Source: Pithys albifrons albifrons
Taxonomy: Eukaryota > Chordata > Aves > Passeriformes > Thamnophilidae
Length of the DNA stretch: 64,000 nucleotides
Direction: 5' to 3'
NCBI RefSeq assembly: GCF_047495875.1
Contig: NC_092459.1
Span: forward strand, 21,189,795-21,253,794
Made by a program: the position numbers and the translations under genes. The notes under the pieces were generated by a model. It saw only the letters and a list, made by a program, of their open reading frames with translations. It was not told where the DNA came from and did no database searches. This document shows, one piece after another, positions 24,082 to 36,526 of the stretch (position 1 is the first letter of the stretch; the number at the start of each line of letters is the position of its first letter).

Positions 24082-25131
24082 AAAGATCTGGGAAAAAAAC
24101 TCCAACGTTTGCAATTAAAAAACCCCCAAAACAACAAAACCAAACAACCACCCTTATTATATATCTCTTATTGACCTGAAAATGATTGTTTTACAAGCTT
24201 TAGAGAGCTACTTTCTCTGAATGGTGGTGAAGTACTATTAGTTAAGACTAAGCCTATGTTGTCATATGGCTGAGTGTCAGCAATACTTATGGTGCCAAAT
24301 TACCAGACATTGTACTCAAAATGAGTACAGAAAGGTGTAATGAGAATGGTATATTGAAACACTACAAAAAAATTCTGTTCCAAGGTGTTAAAGTACAACT
24401 GTCCAGTGCACATCTTCATCCTCAAACTGTCCTGATAAATCTTTATCTGGCCTAATTGCTCTAAATTTATTCTGTTCCATGTAGCAGAAAAGAAAGTCTG
24501 TGCATTCTGTCTTTGTACTGATCCTTAACACCATGTAGTTGCACTGTTTCGGCACATGCATGGTGCCATGTTCTGGCCATTTTCTGGGGACTACTCCAAA
24601 AAAAGTGATTGCTGAGAGAAATTCTTCCTGCACCACAGAAAATCACAGGCCAGGCTCTCAGAGTGTCAGAAGCTGAGTTCTCCCCATGATGGCAAATAGA
24701 GAATCATGGACTGTCATGATTAAAATGGCTGTACTCCTTTCCTTCATCATCCTCCACTTTGTCTCATTTCCTTTCAGGTATTTGAGCCCCCTTCCTTCAT
24801 CATGGAGACTGTTCTCTAACAGTGCTGCTGAAAATCAAGTCTAGGGCTATTAACCAAAATAACAAGCTGCATGTGAGCCTCAAGGCGACCCTTCAGACAA
24901 CCTGGCATCCTCAACACACTTGTATGTCCCATTGTTCTTTATAGCTGCTATCCACAACTTCCCACAGTTTTTTTACCTATTTCATCACACTTTGTTCTCA
25001 TATTTTTATCTCAGCAATCATAAAGTTTGTTCTGGCTACCACCACTTTTCTGAACAGTGGTAAAGATTGCTCAGATCTACTATGCAGGAATTTATAGTTA
25101 CAGAAGCCTCTAAAAGAAAGGGTGTGTCTTG
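24082..25131. other. Unique sequence, nothing recognised
   Basis: No exon or repeat family is recognisable. A G-poor A/C simple-sequence patch (AACCCCC, CAAAAC and CCAAAC words) lies at about 24117-24151, directly after the 3' LTR. Confidence 0.5.
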
Positions 25132-25736
25132 TGTTATGGTTTGAGCTGGCAAAATGCCAACGACCCAATACAGAGTTAAATGATCCCCTCCTGAGGAAAG
25201 GGAGTGAGGAAAAAAAACCTTAGAACTAAAGCTTTGAAATTGTAAGGTTTTTATATTTACACAGAAGAAAAGAAAATTTAAAACAGAATGCATATATACA
25301 CAAATATAAAAAGAAATAATAACACCTCCACCGAGTTGCCCAAGTTAATAACACAGATTCCAACCACCCAAACCCCAGAAAACCTCCCAAAAACTCTTCC
25401 TGAGGAACCTCCCAGCAAGACAGAAGAGAAATTAACAAGAAAATGTTCATCTCCCTAGATAAACAACAGCACGGACAGCAGTAGGGCCTAATCTCAGGAG
25501 ACAGAGCAGCACGTCCTCAAGGGGCTGAAGAAGAGATCGAAAGAGGCAGAAACTCCTCCTCCCTCTCTTTTATACCCCTTGGCACTTCTTAATGATGTCA
25601 GATGATATGAAATATCTCTTTGGTTGCTTAAATCAGGTGATGTTTGTCTCCTCTAATCTATATCACATCCTTTGAGGCCTACTAAAACTGAGGCCTAAAT
25701 AAGGCCTAAACTGAAACTAAAGCCAAACCCACCACA
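25132..25736 (-). mobile_element. Solo LTR, minus orientation, with TATA box and CRE-like site
   Basis: Read on the minus strand the element starts TGTGGTGGGTTTGGC and ends CCAGCTCAAACCATAACA, with TG/CA termini and about 605 bp. A TATA box (GGGTATAAAAG, complement of 25567-25577) is preceded about 20 bp upstream by TGACATCA (complement of 25593-25600), a decayed CRE. The downstream half is T-rich and lacks a clean AATAAA. Flanks read CTTG on the left and TTTG on the right, a possible mutated 4-bp target duplication. No internal retroviral sequence adjoins it, so it is a solo LTR left by recombination. Confidence 0.72.
25566..25600 (-). promoter_or_regulatory. LTR core promoter: CRE-like site plus TATA box
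   Basis: On the minus strand TGACATCA (25593-25600) lies upstream of GGGTATAAAAG (25567-25577) at a spacing typical of core promoters. Transcription would run leftwards from about 25545. TGACATCA is one CpG transition away from the palindromic CRE TGACGTCA. Present activity is unknown. Confidence 0.55.
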
Positions 25737-28570
25737 TTTGGGATTCAAAATATTCCCAAACTGCATAAATCTGCTGCCCTTGCTGTTGTCTTCCTTCAAC
25801 TCCCTGCTCTTTTTTTCTCATTCCTGTAGTGCAGTTTCTGCAGGCATTGTCTTACTGATCAGCCACAGACATGTGAACCTCGTCAGAGCACAGCTCTCAG
25901 AAACATGTAGGAAGTTCATACTAAATATATTTTCGTTCTTCTTTTGCCCTGCTCATGTTGCTAAACTCAAGCTGCTTTCATAAACTTTTTAGACAAGCAC
26001 AGGGAGGACACCAATCTGTGAACTGAAAGAGAGCTAAAAAAGACAGAGAAAAAGGCTCCATGGCTGGGAATTAATTCTGAAGGTAGCTGGTCATGATTTG
26101 ACCTCTCTCTCTTTCCTGAGAGACTATTGTCTCTAAAAACAGCAGTAAAGGTATTTTCTAGAGTCAATTTCAGTGTTCCAAATCCCAGGTCCAAAGAAAC
26201 CTTTTATTCACCATAAGCATAAGTTGCAGTAAGTCTGAAGAGAGAAGCTCTAGTCGGTTAATAGCCATTCTTCCAAACAAATGCTTCCAAGGCAAAAGGA
26301 ATGGTATAATCTTCAGAAGTGCTCTTGATCTGCAAAGGGTCTGGGAGCATCTTCTTTTCTGCCCTGAATAGCTGGAGTTCAAAGGATCTGTAGGTGATTC
26401 ATTTGCTCTGTTCAATACATGTATTTGTCTGAGAAAAAAAGTGAGTTGGGTCATGTCCAAATTAGGCTCTGCAACAGGTCTAGAGTTCAGAAAAGAAAAT
26501 CCTTTAATGATCACTGTGGACAATTCTGTCTAGGAGAACTGCCTAAACTCCTGTTCAAGGCAGTCCACTAACTTGATTTAGAGATCAAATTAGAGGGGTG
26601 TTTCTTTTTGGTTTCTGCATTTTCTCAGAGGGAGAACTACCACGGAGGCCTCTATGAAATGCAGAAAAATCTTCGTAGGCTTCACGTTTTCTTTTTTGGT
26701 GGGGTATTTAAGAATGAGCCAGGCGACAGACACTTTATGTAGTAGCTTGTGTAACTTCTGGAATGCTGGATGAAATCAATGTCAAGGGTACTTCTTGGGG
26801 CATGCTTGCTCTAAGATCTATTTTTGCTCATAGGTTGAATATATTATAGGAATAAAAAAAGTTATCATGGAAAAAGATAATTTTTTTTAATCTTCCCAGT
26901 ATAAAATGTATGTCACATAGTGACAAGTGCAACATTTTTTTACTTGATTCCCTGTGCAAGAAAATTTCTTGCTCTCAAATTCACTCTGGCCTTATCAGCT
27001 CCTCCCTGGAATGTACCAGTCTTAATATTTTTCAGTAGTGTCCTCTTCTGCCATTTCTGTTGGCTCACTTCAAAGCAGCAGATATCTGGGTCCTCTTACA
27101 AATAGCAGGAAGAGGTATCCACAGAACATTCTAGTAAGCCTTAACAGTGGATTCTTTAGGGAGCAATCAATACCCTGTTCTTGTGGCATTCAGGTGGACC
27201 AGGTGAATGAGGGCTGACCAGGCTCGCATTTTTGGACTGAAAGACTGATGCAGGCAGGCACTGAAAGACATTTATGTAAAGTATTGAGCTTCATTCTGGC
27301 TTCTTCACCGCTTGTGCTAAGTGCTTGAAAACAATAATGAAAATAGTTTAATATGCATTTATTTGGAGACTACACAGGGACTATCTGTTGGAAATCAGAC
27401 AGACAAAAAATCATATACTAGAAGAATGAAGATTATTGGGAATGTTATGGGAGTTTATGGGATGTCACATCCATCTCATGTTCCTCTAAAATGTTTCTAC
27501 CATTTGCAATATTGATGTGGAATTTGTGCCTCAGTCTGGGGTTTTGGAAGCAACCTGATGTAGCTGTTATGCTGGAATTCATGTTAAATATAAAATAGGT
27601 AGATTTAGGCACATATATGTGACTGTTTAAGTATGTGATGAGTGTCAAAAGCTGCGTTAGGTTCTGGGAATGTAGTCAATATGCCCAGCGACTCTTAGAG
27701 AGCTGTTCAGCCAACCAAGCCCCAGAGGGGAGATGCAGTTTTTGAAGTACAGATGCCTACTCTCAATTAAGATATTGTAGGTTATATAAACAAGCAAATG
27801 GGACTTCAAGATGTGACACAGATGTTATAGGAGTTATTCAGACCTACTGATGTTCTGCTGAGGTCAAGTGGGACAGCCTTCATTATCTGAAATGAGACCA
27901 GGTCTCCAGTTAATACAGCCAGTGAAGAACAAAGTGTGATCAGTCAGTGGGACTTGATACAGTCATCCACATGTAGGATATCTAGTGTCATTTGAGATAT
28001 GTTAAGGTGGCATGTTTGTTTACTCAAATACAAATCCAGATGGAAAGGTCTTCCCAAAGTCTTGAACTATATCTGCCATCTCCAACTGGATATCTAGTAG
28101 CCCACATATTCTAAGTAAGTAAAGGGTTTTATATAACAATATGCGAGCAAAGGAGCTGATGCGAGCAAAGGAGCCCATAATATCAAAAATTAATGAAAAT
28201 TATTGCGCCAATACTTTATAGATTGTTTTAAAACATGTTTTAGCCATAATTTTATTATTTTATAGAAAGAGAAATGGTTAATTTCTATCTATGTCATGCA
28301 TACTGGCAACTACATAAAAATACTAATAGTTTTCTCTCATCTTTTATCTTCCAGCTCTCTGCTTCAATGACTGTGCAAAAAAATTCTGAGGTTTCAGTGT
28401 ATATGAAGCTCATGGAAAGTAAAGAACTGGTTCTTAAGATGATGGTATTATTACTCTTATCCCAGAATAATAACGTATTCATTGTACACTGTCTCAGAAC
28501 AGGAATGTCAGAAAAAAAATTGCTCTCCAACTTCCCTATGAGACCAATAACTCTGTCTCTGGGCATGTAT
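25737..28570. other. AT-rich unique sequence, no gene recognised
   Basis: No exon or repeat family is recognisable. The open frame at 26170-26523 (minus, 117 codons) has no features I can interpret. The only structure seen is a perfect short tandem duplication near 28139-28175, listed separately. Confidence 0.5.
28139..28175. repeat. 18-bp tandem duplication
   Basis: The word ATGCGAGCAAAGGAGC occurs twice head to tail with an 18-base period. The two copies are identical across 16 bases and both retain a CpG. Confidence 0.9.
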
Positions 28571-29124
28571 GCTGATTTTGGACTGGGATAGAGTTAATTT
28601 TCTTCACAATGGCTAACATGGGGCTCTGTTTTGGATTTGTGACGAAAACCGTGCTGATACCACAGGGATGTTTTCATTATTGTTGAGTAGTACTGACACA
28701 GACCTCTTCTGATCCTCACATTAACCTCATGAGCAATGAGGTTGGGGGTGCAGAAGGAGTTGGGAAGGGACACAGACAGGACAGCTGACCCCAACTGACT
28801 CCATGGATATTGCATATCATGTGGCCTCATGCTCAGCATATAAAGCTGGGTAAAGAAGAAGGAAGCAGGAGACATTTGCAGTGATTGCATTTGTTTCCCC
28901 AATGTGATGGAGCACAGCTTTCCTGGACACGGCTGAAGACCTTCCTGTCTTTGAGAAGTGGTGAATGAATTCCTGGTCTTGCTTTGCTTGATTATGTGAC
29001 TTGCTTTACCTATTAAACTGTCTTCTCAACCCATGTTTTCTTACTTTTATTCTTCCAATTCTCTCCCTGATTTCACTAGTAGGGGATTGAGTGAGTGGCT
29101 TGCCAACTGAGGTTAAACCACAAT
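28571..29124 (+). mobile_element. ERVL-type solo LTR, + orientation
   Basis: The element begins TGATTTTGGACTGGGATAGA, followed by GTTAATTTTCTTCACAATGG, and ends near GAGGTTAAACCACAA. I recognise this as a widespread avian class III (ERVL-like) LTR family from its opening GGGATAGAGTTAATTTTCTT, the GGACAGCTGACCCCAACTGA block (28779-28798), the TATA box CATATAAAGC (28837-28846) and the polyA signal ATTAAA (29012-29017). It is about 550 bp and nearly full length. No internal region adjoins it, so it is a solo LTR. No clean target duplication was found. Confidence 0.85.
28837..28846 (+). promoter_or_regulatory. TATA box of the ERVL-type LTR
   Basis: CATATAAAGC follows GCTCAG in the position of the LTR core promoter. 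Transcription would start around 28870. The polyA signal ATTAAA at 29012 lies about 140 bp further on, defining a short R region. Confidence 0.6.
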
Positions 29125-31019
29125 GATGGGTCTGAGATTAACACAATGGACAGATTTCTGTCACACTTCTGGCAAGCCACTTACTTTTCCTCAAAAAAAA
29201 AAAAAAGAAGCACACAAAAATAGAAGTAGTAGAACATCAGAGCTGAATTTCTGAGAAATTACAGGCTTTATTAGAATTTCTACCTTTCTTATTCTCCTCA
29301 CTGTCACCAGTCCCAGTCCACAAAATTGTGATTCCACTTCAGTGTCCTGAAGGAATGTTGTGTAGACATCATTTATTATGGTGATAAACCGTGTAAAACC
29401 TAATAAAGACAACATTTTAAAAATATGCTGTAACTGAGAGGCTAGAGATAAAAACCCAAAGTCACTAAGCATTTTCTGTACTAGACTGTCCTGTCAAGAA
29501 AGCTGTTATTTCTAGGGAAATACAAAAAGGGGTGAAAAGGACATATGCAGTGAATGCAATAGATCCCTTTGCCCTTCTATTTGCTTTCCATATAACAAGT
29601 AAAAAATGTGAATGAACTAGCATGACTGGTAAAACAAATTGACTCCAAAATTAAATGTAGCAAAACAGATGGGATGTTCCGATAGAACAAAGAACTGCAG
29701 AATAGTGGGTATGGAATACTTAAATTCAGTAATGTTCAAAATATATTATTTCAATTAAAAAAATTAATACCTTTTGTCTTAAACTTTTTTTTTCAGTGAA
29801 ATGTGGTAGTTCTGCTTTTGATCCCAAATAAACTTCCACATATCAGAATCCTTAGGAAGAAGAAATGCAATTTTTTAGATTTAAAAAAAAAGCATAAGAA
29901 ATCAAATTTCTTTTAAATGCTATTGAGCTCTAAATCAGGCCCATTTTAGAACTGGAAGGAGAAAAATCCACACAGAACACATTCTGCTGGACCAAGTGTG
30001 TGTGCATTGCTCATATTTCTCCAGTTCATCTATTTTATCATCGAATAGCCAATATCTGAAAACCTTTAATGTATGTATTCTCATAATCTAAGAATACTCT
30101 TAGCATAAATTCACTGAAAGACCATGGAATTTGTATGACTAAATGACTTGTGAATGTTCACCCAGGCATTCTGAAGTCACCTGCCTAGCAGGAAATTGAA
30201 TCCTGGTACTGAAATTTCTAAGATAATGCCTAACCTAATACTGGATTCCCTAATTCTGGAACTATTCGTCCTCATTTGATTCAAACAGGGAATCAGCATG
30301 CCTGCCTTTTCACTTTTGCACTTCAAGAAAGAGCAGTTCTCTGCCTTTGCTTGAAAAGATGTGATGGATACAGAGCTCATCAACTCAACATTGTGTATTT
30401 TACACTATGAAAGGCAAACACAGTGGATACAGAGCTCATTTATTCTAGGATATATATTTCATAATATTTGTAAAGGATTTTCTTAATGAAGAATTAAAAA
30501 CATATGTATTGTCCCACCCTAGTACTGTCCCAGTCCACAACAGCATACCTTAAGTAGCTTTTACAGTAATGGAATTGTGCTGTCATTCAGGGTAGTTACA
30601 TTTTGTGTTCTGCTAAATGACATCAAACCAGTGAGGAACACTTGCACAACTGCACTCTTGTCTCAATCAAAATACATTAGGAAGATAGTGGAGAAAAAAT
30701 TTAACAAGAACTTGACATTGTTGTCCGCTTCAGTAGGCAGACCACCCTGGAAAGAAATAGCACTGGGAGAGAGGAGGTACTTTGGAAACCTGTGTACTTC
30801 TTAAGTACCAGTGATTTCTGCTCTGGACACGGTGAAAGTGTTGAAAGTGTGTTGCGGGTGGGAGTAAGAGGCTTAGCCAAAATTTATTAAAGAAGCCCTG
30901 GCATTGATCCATGAGGTGCAGAAAGGACTCCCATCCAATATTAGCCTTGGATTATGTAAATGGTGTAAATTTAAGGAATTACAGAGGTGTACTTAAACCA
31001 CTTTGTCCTGCAGGTCTTA
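29125..31019. other. Unique sequence, no gene recognised
   Basis: No exon or repeat family is recognisable. A 16-base direct repeat, TGGATACAGAGCTCAT, occurs at about 30364 and 30423. Several A- and T-runs of 8-14 bases are present (for example 29192-29205). Confidence 0.5.
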
Positions 31020-31651
31020 ATGATTGGCAAAATGAGAATATTTATATAAAATGAATAATTTATAATTTCAAATGATCAGAAAAAAGATCTTAATCAGAAT
31101 TGTTTATTACACAATATGAAAAGCTAAAAATCTACAAGTATAATATAGCATAAAGTAGAATAGCTTAAGATAGGATAGTGCACTATATTGAAGCAAGTAT
31201 CAAAGCAATTGTATTAAAGCTAGCAAAAAGGAAATAATTATTAAGTAGAGATTGGATATAACTCACCCAGACCCACACTTGTGGTCAGCCTCGAGGGGTA
31301 TCCTTGGAGGGTATCCCCAGCCAAGGGAGGAATCTCCACACATACACTCAAGCAGGGTTATGTCAAAAGGACCTGACTCTATGAAAGGGGACTGGACTTT
31401 TATGGCATAAAGTGATTGATTGGTAGTCACAGATCCATATACCTGCAGACTAGCTTATCTGTTAAATCCTGATTCAAAAGCAGGATGTATATTCAGTCTG
31501 GTGATCCAGGATAGCTTTAGCATTACCTAATTCCAAAACAGCATCCTGGTGCCAGAAGTTGAGCTTGTCTGATAGCCTGCAAGATGGCTTACATAGAATG
31601 TATTCTCTGACTGGATTTTAGGTCTTATCAGGGTGGGCCTATCCTGCCACA
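31020..31651 (-). mobile_element. Probable LTR, minus orientation
   Basis: On the minus strand the right boundary begins TGTGGCAGGATAGGCCCAC (complement of 31633-31651). It is followed by a TATA-like GCCATAAAAG (complement of 31397-31406), a GGCTGGGGATACC block (complement of 31309-31321) that I associate with a common avian LTR family, and an AATAAA (complement of about 31102-31108). The left boundary is uncertain; it could be near 31101 or nearer 31020. No target duplication was identified. The family cannot be named with confidence. Confidence 0.5.
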
Positions 31652-31713
31652 AAGTCTCGAGGTGGGTTAGCTGACTAGATGTAGGATTGCCATATAACAG
31701 TGAGCTTCTGTTG

Positions 31714-32200
31714 TGGCTTCACCTGGAATATTGTGTGTAGTATTGGGCGCCACAATATAAGAAAGATTTTAAGAGACTGTCCAATGGAGGGCAACAAAGA
31801 CAGTGAAGGGCCTTGAGGGGAAGCCATAGGAAGAGTGACTGAGGTTCAGCCTGGAGAAGAGGAGACTGAGGAGAGACATCATTGTGATTACAACTTCCTT
31901 GTGAGAGGAAGAGGAGGGATAGGCACTGGTCTCTTCTCTGTGACAGGACCCAAGGGATTGGGTTGTGTCAGAGAAGGTTTAGGTTGGATGCTAGAAAAAA
32001 GTTCTTCACCCAGAGGGTGGTTAGGGGCTGGAACAGGCTCTCCAGAGAAGTGATCACAGCACCAAGCCTGCCAGAGTTCAGGAAGTGTTTGGATGATACT
32101 TTCAGGCAGGGATGGTCCTGTGCAGAGCCAGGAGTTGGACTCAATGATCCTTGTGGATCCCTTCCAACTCGGCATATTCTGTGGTTCTATGATTCTATGA
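31714..32200 (+). mobile_element. CR1 LINE 3' fragment
   Basis: The sequence reads through the end of CR1 ORF2 and the 3' UTR: ACCTGGAATATTGTGTG, TGGAGGGCAACAAAGACAGT, CAGCCTGGAGAAGAGGAGAC, GAAGGTTTAGGTTGGATGC, GTTCTTCACCCAGAGGGTGG, and TTGGACTCAATGATCCTTGT. It ends with two tandem TTCTATGA units at about 32184-32200, the CR1 terminal microsatellite. About 490 bp, 5'-truncated, + orientation. Open frames across it are chance. Confidence 0.93.
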
Positions 32201-32311
32201 AATAATGAAGATAAAGTTGTCCTGATTTACCATTTATCACTCTTCTCTGTTGAAATCTATGTTCTAGAAATTACTCACATTTTAAATTAAATTAATTTAT
32301 TTGGGGAGGTT

Positions 32312-32441
32312 GGAGATATCCTTAGAGATACTCAAAATCTGTCTGTACATGTTCCTGGGAAGCTGTTTGTAGGTGGCTATGCTGGAGCAGGGGACTGGAC
32401 AGTTAGGCACTTTGCAACCTCAACTGTTCTGTGATTTTCTG
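32312..32441 (+). mobile_element. CR1 LINE 3' fragment, older
   Basis: The text GGAGATATCCTTAGAGATAC, GTTCCTGGGAAGCTG, GCTGGAGCAGGGGACTGGAC and CAACTGTTCTGTGATTTTCT follows the CR1 3' UTR and its ATTCTGTGATT terminus, with more divergence than the neighbour ending at 32200. + orientation, about 130 bp. Confidence 0.75.
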
Positions 32442-32631
32442 AATTATCAGATTAATTCTTAATCATGCCTCTTGATATATTGCCTCCATTCATAAAACCT
32501 TATGAATTCTTTAAGTTCAGAACTCCATGAAAATTTAAAACTTGGAAATAGAAAACATACAATATTTCTAGGAAAGCATTCAGCTAGGAGGGGCTTCTGA
32601 TTGCTACTTAAATACAGATAGAAATACTGTT

Positions 32632-33653
32632 TATGGTAGGTTGACCTTGGGAGATTCAAGGTGCCCATCAACTTTCTCTGAAACTTAAGCCCCTCAACAG
32701 GACAGAGTGAGAAAAATACAATGAAAAACTTGTGGATCAAGGTAAGGACAGAGTGATCACTCAGCAATTACCATCACAGGCAAAAAAGATTCAGCTTAGG
32801 GAAACTGTTTTAATTTATTACCAAATCACCAGATTAGGTTAATGAGAAATAAGAACAAATCTAAAAAACACCCACTCATTAATCCTTTATTACCAGGCTC
32901 AACTTCACCCCAGATTTCTCTACTTTCCTACACTTGAGTGGTACAGGAGGACAAAGAACCAGGGTTGCAGTCAATTTGTTACATATTCTCTCTGCTGCTA
33001 CTTCTTCCTCACATTCTTCTCCTGCTCCAACATGTTTCTGTTCCTCAGTGTGCAGTCCTTCAGCAAGAGACTATTCCAGTGTGGGTTCCTCACAGGGTTA
33101 AAAGTCCTGCCAGCGAAGCTGCTCCAGTGTGGGCTCATGTCTCCATGGGGCCACGTGTCCTGCCAGAAGCCTGCTCCAGTACAGGCTTTCCACAGGGCCA
33201 CAGCATCCTTCAGGCAACCACCTGTTTCAGCATGGGGTCCTCCATGGGCTGCAGGTGGATATCTGACCCACGATGAACTTCCATGGAATGCAGGGAGACA
33301 GCCTGATCCACCATGATCTTCACCACGGGCCACAGGGGAATGCTGCTCTAATGCTGGGAGCACTTCCTCCGCAGCCTTCTTCACTCACCTGGATGTCTGT
33401 TGATTCTGTCACATATTGACACTCCACTTTCCCAGCTGCTGTTGCAGGATTTTTTTCTCCTTCTTAAATATATTATCACAGAGGTGCTATTATTGTCACT
33501 GATTGACTTGGCTTTGGCCAGTAGTGGGTGTGTCTTGGAGCTGTCTGAAACTAGCTCTCTCAGACATTGGGGCAGTTTCTGGTGTCTTCTCACAGAAACT
33601 AGTGCTATGCTACAGCCCCTCTGCTGCCTAAATGTTACCATGTAAACACAACA
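32632..33653 (-). mobile_element. Long avian LTR (~1 kb), minus orientation, with internal minisatellite
   Basis: The + strand begins TATGGTAGGTTGACCTTGGG and ends AAACACAACA, matching a common avian ERVL-related LTR that I recognise from its GGTTGACCTTGG terminus, the ATAAGGACAGAGTGATCACTC-like block near 32740, the polyA AATAAA on the minus strand (complement of about 32815-32821), and the central block of imperfect repeats around CTGCTCCAGTGTGGGCTC. About 1,020 bp. The + strand end carries a GATTGACTTGGCTTTGGCC block (33499-33517) that in minus orientation would be U3. Probably a solo LTR. Confidence 0.75.
33040..33370. repeat. Minisatellite-like imperfect repeats inside the LTR
   Basis: Roughly 45-60-bp imperfect units each contain a (C/G)CTG(C/A)TCCAG-like start, a TGGG(C/T)TC core and a CACAGG/CATGGG end. 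Examples begin near 33073, 33121, 33169, 33220 and 33300. The units are too diverged for exact borders. They are a known kind of internal structure in long avian LTRs. Confidence 0.6.
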
Positions 33654-36526
33654 CAATATGGAAAGTTAAATTGAATTAGCAGTTATGAAAACTATGCCAA
33701 AAAAATGCCCCTAAAAGTATAAAGCCAGCTTAGCAGCTGCACATATGGACAGGAAAATTAGGTACGAAAGATAAAGGGAAATCAACAGACAAAGGTGTCG
33801 CACAAGCTGAGGTCAAATGAAGTAAATCATATGAAAATGAGTGTACAAGGGAGGGATACTGAGCATACTAACACGATAGACATTTAACATTTAGACACCA
33901 TCACTAAAATGATCCAGTGAACTTCAAAATTTAGTAAAATACAGAATACATCTAAAATTTACCAGTATTTTTGAAATAATTTTGCAGCTGATTGACAGCC
34001 AATATGAACACTTCAAAGACAGGAAATAGATACAGGTGTTCTAAATAGAGTAGTGGGGGAAAAAACTAAGATTTATGTTAACAATGAATTAATTTGAACC
34101 ACATCTAAGATCATGTGGAATAATCTGTCTGGGTTTTACAATGCAATTACTTCTAACATTCATCTGGGAGAAAGAGAGTAAGAACTTTTACTTTGAAAAA
34201 TGTACAGAATAAAAGTACATTTTTTTGGCTAAGTTGTTTTTATTTTCTTTCCTTTTTTTCCCCCTCAAATAAAATTCCAAGGTCAGAAAGTTCCCATTTA
34301 CTGTGTAACCACTGTAGCAGTTTTTAATGCCATGATTCTATTCCTCACCTGCAGTGCTACAGTTATGAAGAAGTAAGATGGAAACACAAGGCTTAAAACT
34401 ACTTTTTTGCTCTTCAGACATACTATTGCTTGATATGTAAATCCCTGACCAAGCTAAGTTTTGCAAACTAATGTTACGTGGGATAATCCAACATATTGAA
34501 TATAGAAAATCCAAAATACATTTTACATTCCAGGAATGAGTCCCTCTCTTTTATACTATAATATATTTCAGGATACTTTCTGTTTTGCAGTCTCTCTGTA
34601 ACAGCAAAATCCATTCTATTCCACTCTGCAGGTCTAAAGTAGCTGGAGTTTTTCCCATATACTACCTTCTCTAAATCTCAGCAGGAAAGAACAGGTGGAT
34701 TAATTCAACTTAATGGAAATAAAATGACATCTTTCATGACACAGATACATTTTGAGACTTGTCACAGTTGGTCCTGAAAGGTAATGCAAAGATTAATACA
34801 ATGGGGTGCCACATGAGATGCATCCTAAAAAGGAAGTTCTCCTTTTCCACAATGCATCTTTAAAAGTATGCATTCAAGGAACTTTTTAAAACCTCTGCTT
34901 TATGACTGCTGAGTTTCTTTTAGGTGGACCAGAGGCTTGGGACTTTTGTCTGAACCCTCATGACTTATGCTGTGTACTCAGCTGCATGATGTAACCTGCA
35001 TGACATGTTGTCTGGAGGATAATTGTGTGACTTGTACTGCCATAATGGATCATAGAATACAGTCGGATTGTTGAGCCTACTTGAAAAGATAACTGTGGAA
35101 TGTTCTCTGAAGTGTCTTAGCTGGATTTATCCCAGTTAACATCACATACTAGATAAAATTTTGGAGTGATGCAAGTAAACTGAAACCTACAGTCTCTTTA
35201 GAAACCACATTTTAGTGCTTGTGGAACATGTTTCAAAAGCCCAAGGTTCTCCCTGAGCAATATCACTTTCCCTAAACTTTGCTTTCAGCCTGTCTGTTTT
35301 CTGAAGTCATTTCCATCAGCATATTCAGATTACACAGCATTAATCCATAAATGTCATTTAATATTAACATTAAACCCTACCCTAGTAAACCAGTAATTAA
35401 GAAAGATGACACTAGTTTGTCATTTTCAGCTTGCCTGCAAGAAAAATGATTGTATTGACTATTACCACTATCTGCTCCATAAGAAAAATTTCAATTCTTT
35501 GAACAAATCTCGCATATTAAGGAGTTTAATGTATTATTTAAGTCTAGGGGAAAAAAGGAAACTCTATTGGGAAAGTACAAGCCCAAAATTATTAAGAATT
35601 TCTTTTACTGATAGCAAAGTATATAGTGCAGTATTTCTCAGAGAAATTTACTAAATGAGATGTTTTTTCTCTGAAGTACTTTATAATTTTCATAGCTTGC
35701 AAAACTTTTATGTTGGTACCTGAAAGAGTTTTATCTTTAAATGTCCTTCAAATGCTCTTTAAATATGGAAAAATAGTGTATGATTTTTCTTTGGGGGGGT
35801 GGGTGTGGGGAGGGGTTTGGGGTTTTGTTTTGTTTTGCTTCTAATAGAGGAAAAGCTATGCTTCAAGTCTCTTTATGTCCTTGTTTGTATTTCACAGACA
35901 AATCAAGCCATTTCAGAAAAAAATACACCTATTTGCTGTTAGTCTTGGTCTTTTGAACCCTTTCTGGCTGAACATTTACAGTCTTACTATTCTCAACTAG
36001 GGCTCCAGTTTCAACACAGTAGGTATAACAACAGTAGGGGTTTTATACCATATTAACAAGAAAGGTCCTAACATATTTCAGTCTTGAATAAAGAATGACA
36101 GAAATATGCAAATATAATTCAAAACTCTGTGACTAACTGTTGGTCACAACTGCTTTCAAATACTTACATACATGGAGTTACTCCAAAAACTAGGAAATGC
36201 TTGGACCCTCTTGGCTTGTTCCCATTAGCAGAGAAAAAGAGTGACATGAGTCACATATTTTGTTGGAGTAATTTCCATTCTGGAATATATATTAATGGTC
36301 TTTCTCTCCAAACTTTGGGGGCAAAGTACAATGTACTTCTTTGCCTACACTACACCTTTACCTTCCGTCTTAGCCTGTGCTCCCAAGTGTACACTGTCTC
36401 TGAATATCACAAGGTTGCTTTTCTCCCCTTCTAACTGCCTCTTGGTTTTCTGATTGCTTTCCTATCTCTGACAGATCTGACATTCAGACACATGGAAGCC
36501 TCATGTACTAAGAATTAACAATGGCC
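33654..36526. other. Unique sequence, no gene recognised
   Basis: No exon or repeat family is recognisable. A G-rich then T/G-rich patch (GGGGGGGTGGGTGTGGGGAG, followed by TTTTG units) lies at 35794-35838; four G-runs there could form a G-quadruplex on the + strand. Confidence 0.5.
35794..35838 (+). repeat. G-rich / (TTTTG)n low-complexity patch
   Basis: The patch has G-runs of 7, 3, 4 and 4 within about 26 bases, followed by GGTTTGGGG and TTTTG units. The run spacing meets the usual G-quadruplex pattern (four runs of at least three G with short loops). Confidence 0.7.
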
